The position numbers and the translations under genes were made by a program. From CALGLS01 sp047626155 (GTDB taxonomy: Bacteria > Bacteroidota > Bacteroidia > Chitinophagales > Saprospiraceae): a stretch of DNA of 25,182 nucleotides. The stretch lies in assembly GCA_047626155.1 (NCBI GenBank), contig JBLHRR010000076.1:1-25182 (forward strand). Reading direction: 5' to 3'. Numbering within the stretch: the first letter of the stretch is position 1; each line of letters opens with the position of its first letter. Positions 23,201 to 25,182 of this stretch are shown here, piece after piece. Below the pieces are notes generated by a model, which made no database searches, had not been told where the DNA came from, and worked only from the letters and a program-made list of their open reading frames with translations.

Positions 23201-24970
23201 TGTTCTACTATGTTTCAAGACATTGTTATTGAAAATACAGGAGGCATACAATCTGCCATCTCCAATGTAAATGGAGTTGGTTGTGGTTCTACAAATGGAT
23301 CCATCACCTTGAGTCCTCAAAATGGGGTAGCACCATATAGCTATTCTTGGATTTCATTAAATGGAAATACAACAGGAAATACAATAGACGTTGAAGGGGC
23401 TTTTGAAATAGACGAATTACCATTAGGTACTTATAACATTACAGTCACAGATGTAAACGGATGTAACGGATTAGTAAATCTGGTCACCGTACCGGTCATT
23501 GGCGCAATAGATTTAGCAGTGACTATGGTAGAGCATGTAAGCTGTTTTAATACTGTTGATGGTATGCTTGAAGTCTCTGCGAACTTTGGTTCCCCACCAT
23601 TTCAATTCAATTGGAGCAATGGGCTTAGTCAGATAAGTCAAACCAACTCTTCCATAATTGAAAATATACCAGGAGGAATGTATGCTGTTACCATTACAGA
23701 TGCCAGCGGTTGCGTGGGAACTAAATCAGAAATCGAAGTTTTAGAACCGGGTTCTTTGAATCTTTCCATTACTGGAGTTGATGAGCCAGCTTGTTATGGT
23801 GATCTGACTGGTGGTATAAAAACCCTAGTTGATGGGGGAGTGGCTCCTTACGCTTTCTTGTGGAGTGATGGTAGCACAGGTGCAGATTTGATCAACACTA
23901 CCATTGGATTGTATACAGTTACGGTTACAGATGTCAACGGTTGTGAATCACAATCTTTACCAATAAATATTGCTTCTGCTACAGAAATTGGATTCAATGT
24001 TTCTGGTCAGTATGAACTGACTTGTTACAACGACAATAATGGAGTCATCAATATGAATGTTTATGGAGGAGAACCACCTTATACTTTTGAGTGGAATAAT
24101 GGAGTAACTAGCTCCAATATCAATGGCCTTACTAGTGGCGAATATCAGTGTACAATAGTAGACAATAAAGGTTGTGTAAAAGTAACCGAGTCGTACACGA
24201 TCAATGCACCAGAGGAGGCTATTTTATTAGAAGTGAATACCATCAACATCGCTTCTTGCCCAGATATGAGCGATGGCGCGATCGACATTAGCGTGTCGGG
24301 AGGAACAGCTCCTTATATCTTCAATTGGAGTAATGGCAACTCCACCGAAGATATGATCGGACTTCTTTCTGGCAATTATTTGGTAACCATTACAGATGCG
24401 AATAATTGTAACATAATTTCAGCCGTTTACTACGTTGGAGAACCAGAACCGATGAGTGGTATAACCGTTTCTACAGTAGAGTTGGATGAGCAACAAGATG
24501 GTTCTGCTACGGTAGAAGTATCAGGAGGAACAACACCTTACACTTACCTATGGGATGAAGCAACTGGGAACCAAACGGCCTCACTTGCAACTGACTTAAT
24601 AGCTGGTACTTACAGCGTAACGGTAACCGATGTCAATGGCTGTATGTTTGTAACGACTGTGGAAGTTGGAACGGAAACGACACCATTTGTGGATGCAACT
24701 ACGGAAGCTGGTATTACGGTTAGCAGGATGGAATTGTATCCGAACCCAACGACTAGGGATGCGCAATTGCTGATTGAGTTATCAGAAATGACAGAAATTG
24801 ATATTCATATTTACGACATGACTGGAAAGGAGATAATTGGAGCGCAACACTATGAAACTAAGAAGTTGTTGACCATGATTGATTTAGCGGGAGAAGCTGA
24901 TGGGGTTTATATGGTCAAAGTGAATGCAGGAGGAGTCGTGCGCACCATGTTATTAGTGAAGCAGCAGTAA
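20282..24970 (+). CDS. Large T9SS-exported adhesin-like protein with eight SprB repeats
   Basis: 1562 residues, exported and probably surface-displayed. A signal peptide (about 1-28, ending YSTAQ) is followed by a Cys-rich N-terminal region with two copies of the GCTDPxAxNYNPxAxxDDGSC motif (from residues 140 and 306). Next come pre-peptidase C-like beta domains (about 165-300, 330-450, 465-600, 610-735) and a fibronectin III-like domain (about 740-830). Then there are eight tandem SprB repeats (about 831-1466), each near 75-90 residues with the signature GGxxPYxFxWSNG...GxYxVTVTDxNGC. It ends in a T9SS type A sorting domain (1483-1562: LYPNP, IYDMTGKEI, GVYMVKV). SprB-repeat proteins in Bacteroidota act in gliding, surface attachment or biofilm. 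The Lys/Arg content is very low and Cys is frequent, so disulfides outside the cell are likely. A single-gene unit with a strong terminator. Confidence 0.9.
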   Translation: MIQYLSQKLTPCAIILFSLLLQFQYSTAQCTNGSAWGGTVAPVDAVSAVVSNCNYAGEQAFVSLIQSGSDYVVTSSNCSDFITIYDEIGALVAFGQTPLSFTASSDGDYNLHFNLDESCATENTCRATKISCVSCGAIAGCIDEAATNYNEGATYSDCSCILPNLSNDNCAGAISLDDFINTDGTCSMTNTTTYSGATASLTEVAPSLECTDGVQTPSDVWFSLTVPSNGVVSFQFVSMPGFSSLVECYTGTCGALVPYAPVQCNNEEERTFSGLTAGSTVYLRVWDYGSNDLGNHEICVREETLGCTDPQAINYNPNATFDDGSCNFPSASKPCTSPVLSVNGPCTVGDNTGSVMEAGEPSPSCFSGDNYSVWYKFIAQSNSVSISTDFTGYTSGDTEVGLYSVGSCFNYSTYTLLACDQDGGASENYNSVISDIPTNIGSIYYIQVSGWNGTQGTFCLQATSPPANDNICGAENIGCGEVKTGNTALFSYSDSNMPLEGCGTVLSSTNAFYVYNGIGDDVNLSLCNSSFDTKLNVYCLTSGDCSGTPEFTCVGSNDDGGNCINVGTSEVSFATENGKKYYIMVHGYGSNTGDYNLALDCNTNVTVPANQDCNNTGTFCREMGTAQVLNFNTQCVPVNGTTLAAASIIKNPDCVASSFETYSSVWYLINSAQHSAFDITLEGIGVDDVRNTFHAACDGEPLFCDASTVYGLTENTNYYIRVFTPRTAEGDFTICAQPVEVCAFLANPVGNEVSINEVLEWSPTTSAEGYKLMIGSTSGSDDIMSTTDVGNTTTYDGITFNYNTTYYVSIIPYNDSGDINTCPGFTFTTQCPVISTDLTALLTNDCLGTADGGIDVTVAGGVGPYNFEWTGPNGYTNSTEDIVQVVAGEYTLMVSDSDNGCQMESNFVIPEGEPYTAEFNIVGQVCANDGSAEVVPTAGVAPFTYVWDNGATTAQISNMPAGSYEVEVTDANGCSTMFQDIVIENTGGIQSAISNVNGVGCGSTNGSITLSPQNGVAPYSYSWISLNGNTTGNTIDVEGAFEIDELPLGTYNITVTDVNGCNGLVNLVTVPVIGAIDLAVTMVEHVSCFNTVDGMLEVSANFGSPPFQFNWSNGLSQISQTNSSIIENIPGGMYAVTITDASGCVGTKSEIEVLEPGSLNLSITGVDEPACYGDLTGGIKTLVDGGVAPYAFLWSDGSTGADLINTTIGLYTVTVTDVNGCESQSLPINIASATEIGFNVSGQYELTCYNDNNGVINMNVYGGEPPYTFEWNNGVTSSNINGLTSGEYQCTIVDNKGCVKVTESYTINAPEEAILLEVNTINIASCPDMSDGAIDISVSGGTAPYIFNWSNGNSTEDMIGLLSGNYLVTITDANNCNIISAVYYVGEPEPMSGITVSTVELDEQQDGSATVEVSGGTTPYTYLWDEATGNQTASLATDLIAGTYSVTVTDVNGCMFVTTVEVGTETTPFVDATTEAGITVSRMELYPNPTTRDAQLLIELSEMTEIDIHIYDMTGKEIIGAQHYETKKLLTMIDLAGEADGVYMVKVNAGGVVRTMLLVKQQ

Positions 24971-25014
24971 GTTGCTTGAACAACGTCCTCCCCGAACGAA
25001 ATCGGGACAACTTA
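24968..25014. repeat. Nested hairpin overlapping the SprB-repeat gene stop codon
   Basis: Outer arms TAAGTTG (24968-24974, including the stop codon) and CAACTTA (25008-25014) enclose inner arms CCCGA (24991-24995) and TCGGG (25002-25006). No T-run follows; the true terminator is further downstream. The inner hairpin resembles short GC-rich elements scattered between genes, but copy number cannot be judged here. Confidence 0.45.
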
Positions 25015-25037
25015 TGAATTTTTGAGAAGTAATATTT

Positions 25038-25077
25038 AAAAGCGTTTGCCTTAGTTGGCAAACGCTTTTGTTTTTTT
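25038..25077 (+). terminator. Strong Rho-independent terminator of the SprB-repeat gene
   Basis: A perfect 13-bp stem, AAAAGCGTTTGCC (25038-25050) and GGCAAACGCTTTT (25057-25069), with a six-base loop, followed by G and seven T. The left A-run makes it potentially usable from the other strand too. Confidence 0.95.
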
Positions 25078-25108
25078 GTAGTCATCTATTCTTTTTATAT
25101 TACATTTG
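25075..25108 (+). promoter_or_regulatory. Candidate promoter at the right edge
   Basis: TTTG (25075-25078, end of the terminator T-run) and TACATTTG (25101-25108, full TAnnTTTG match) are 22 bases apart, slightly longer than the usual 19-21. It would start a rightward transcript whose gene lies mostly or wholly outside the window. Confidence 0.3.
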
Positions 25109-25182
25109 CCATCAAAAAGAAACGCATAAGATTCCTGTTGTTTTTTTCTTGTTAATGGTCGTTGTGCTGTATCAATGTACAG

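Noticed and set aside
22771..24680. Repeats in the SprB gene considered as a DNA tandem repeat or CRISPR-like array
   Set aside because: The repetition is at protein level with strongly diverged DNA and lies within one reading frame.

Overview
The window looks like chromosome of a Bacteroidota bacterium, most likely a marine or saprospirian lineage (Lewinella/Saprospira-like; the rank is inferred). Evidence: two secreted proteins end in type IX secretion (T9SS) type A sorting domains, one has tandem SprB repeats, one has a choice-of-anchor B domain, several intergenic stretches carry the Bacteroidota -7 promoter element TAnnTTTG, and the ECF sigma factor has the typical Bacteroidota region 4. 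The DNA is AT-rich. I see no tRNA, rRNA, CRISPR array, complete insertion sequence or phage gene.

Layout. Positions 54-11553 are read entirely leftward: a small TPR membrane protein, a DEAD-box RNA helicase with a TTG start, a fructosamine kinase and chorismate synthase pair, a T9SS-exported choice-of-anchor B protein, a broken SRAP (HMCES/YedK-type) gene just downstream of pgk, pgk itself, gapA, and a MATE transporter. Hairpin terminators separate several of these units, and promoter-like elements precede aroC and gapA. gapA and pgk supply two consecutive steps of lower glycolysis but are probably separate transcripts.

Positions 11794-17632 form an envelope-related block. It starts with an ECF sigma factor, then a 511-residue protein with a short cytoplasmic N-terminus, one inner-membrane helix, a ~200-residue disordered linker and a C-terminal outer-membrane beta-barrel. 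A lipoprotein overlaps the barrel gene's stop codon by one base. This is the architecture of a dual membrane-spanning anti-sigma factor, so the three genes probably form a signalling operon. Around it lie a second lipoprotein, a periplasmic protein with three Spy/CpxP-like helical repeats, and another outer-membrane barrel.

Positions 17741-19821 hold a VOC/glyoxalase-fold protein, lipB (octanoyl transferase), and the C-terminal third of a patatin-like phospholipase lacking its nucleophile region. After a ~460-base noncoding stretch comes a 1562-residue T9SS-exported adhesin-like protein with eight SprB repeats and a very strong terminator. A possible promoter and an apparently damaged signal-peptide coding stretch lie at the right edge.

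The most interesting points are the sigma/dual-membrane anti-sigma/lipoprotein operon and its envelope neighbours, the three-repeat Spy-like protein, the two decaying genes (SRAP and patatin), and several nested inverted repeats outside genes.
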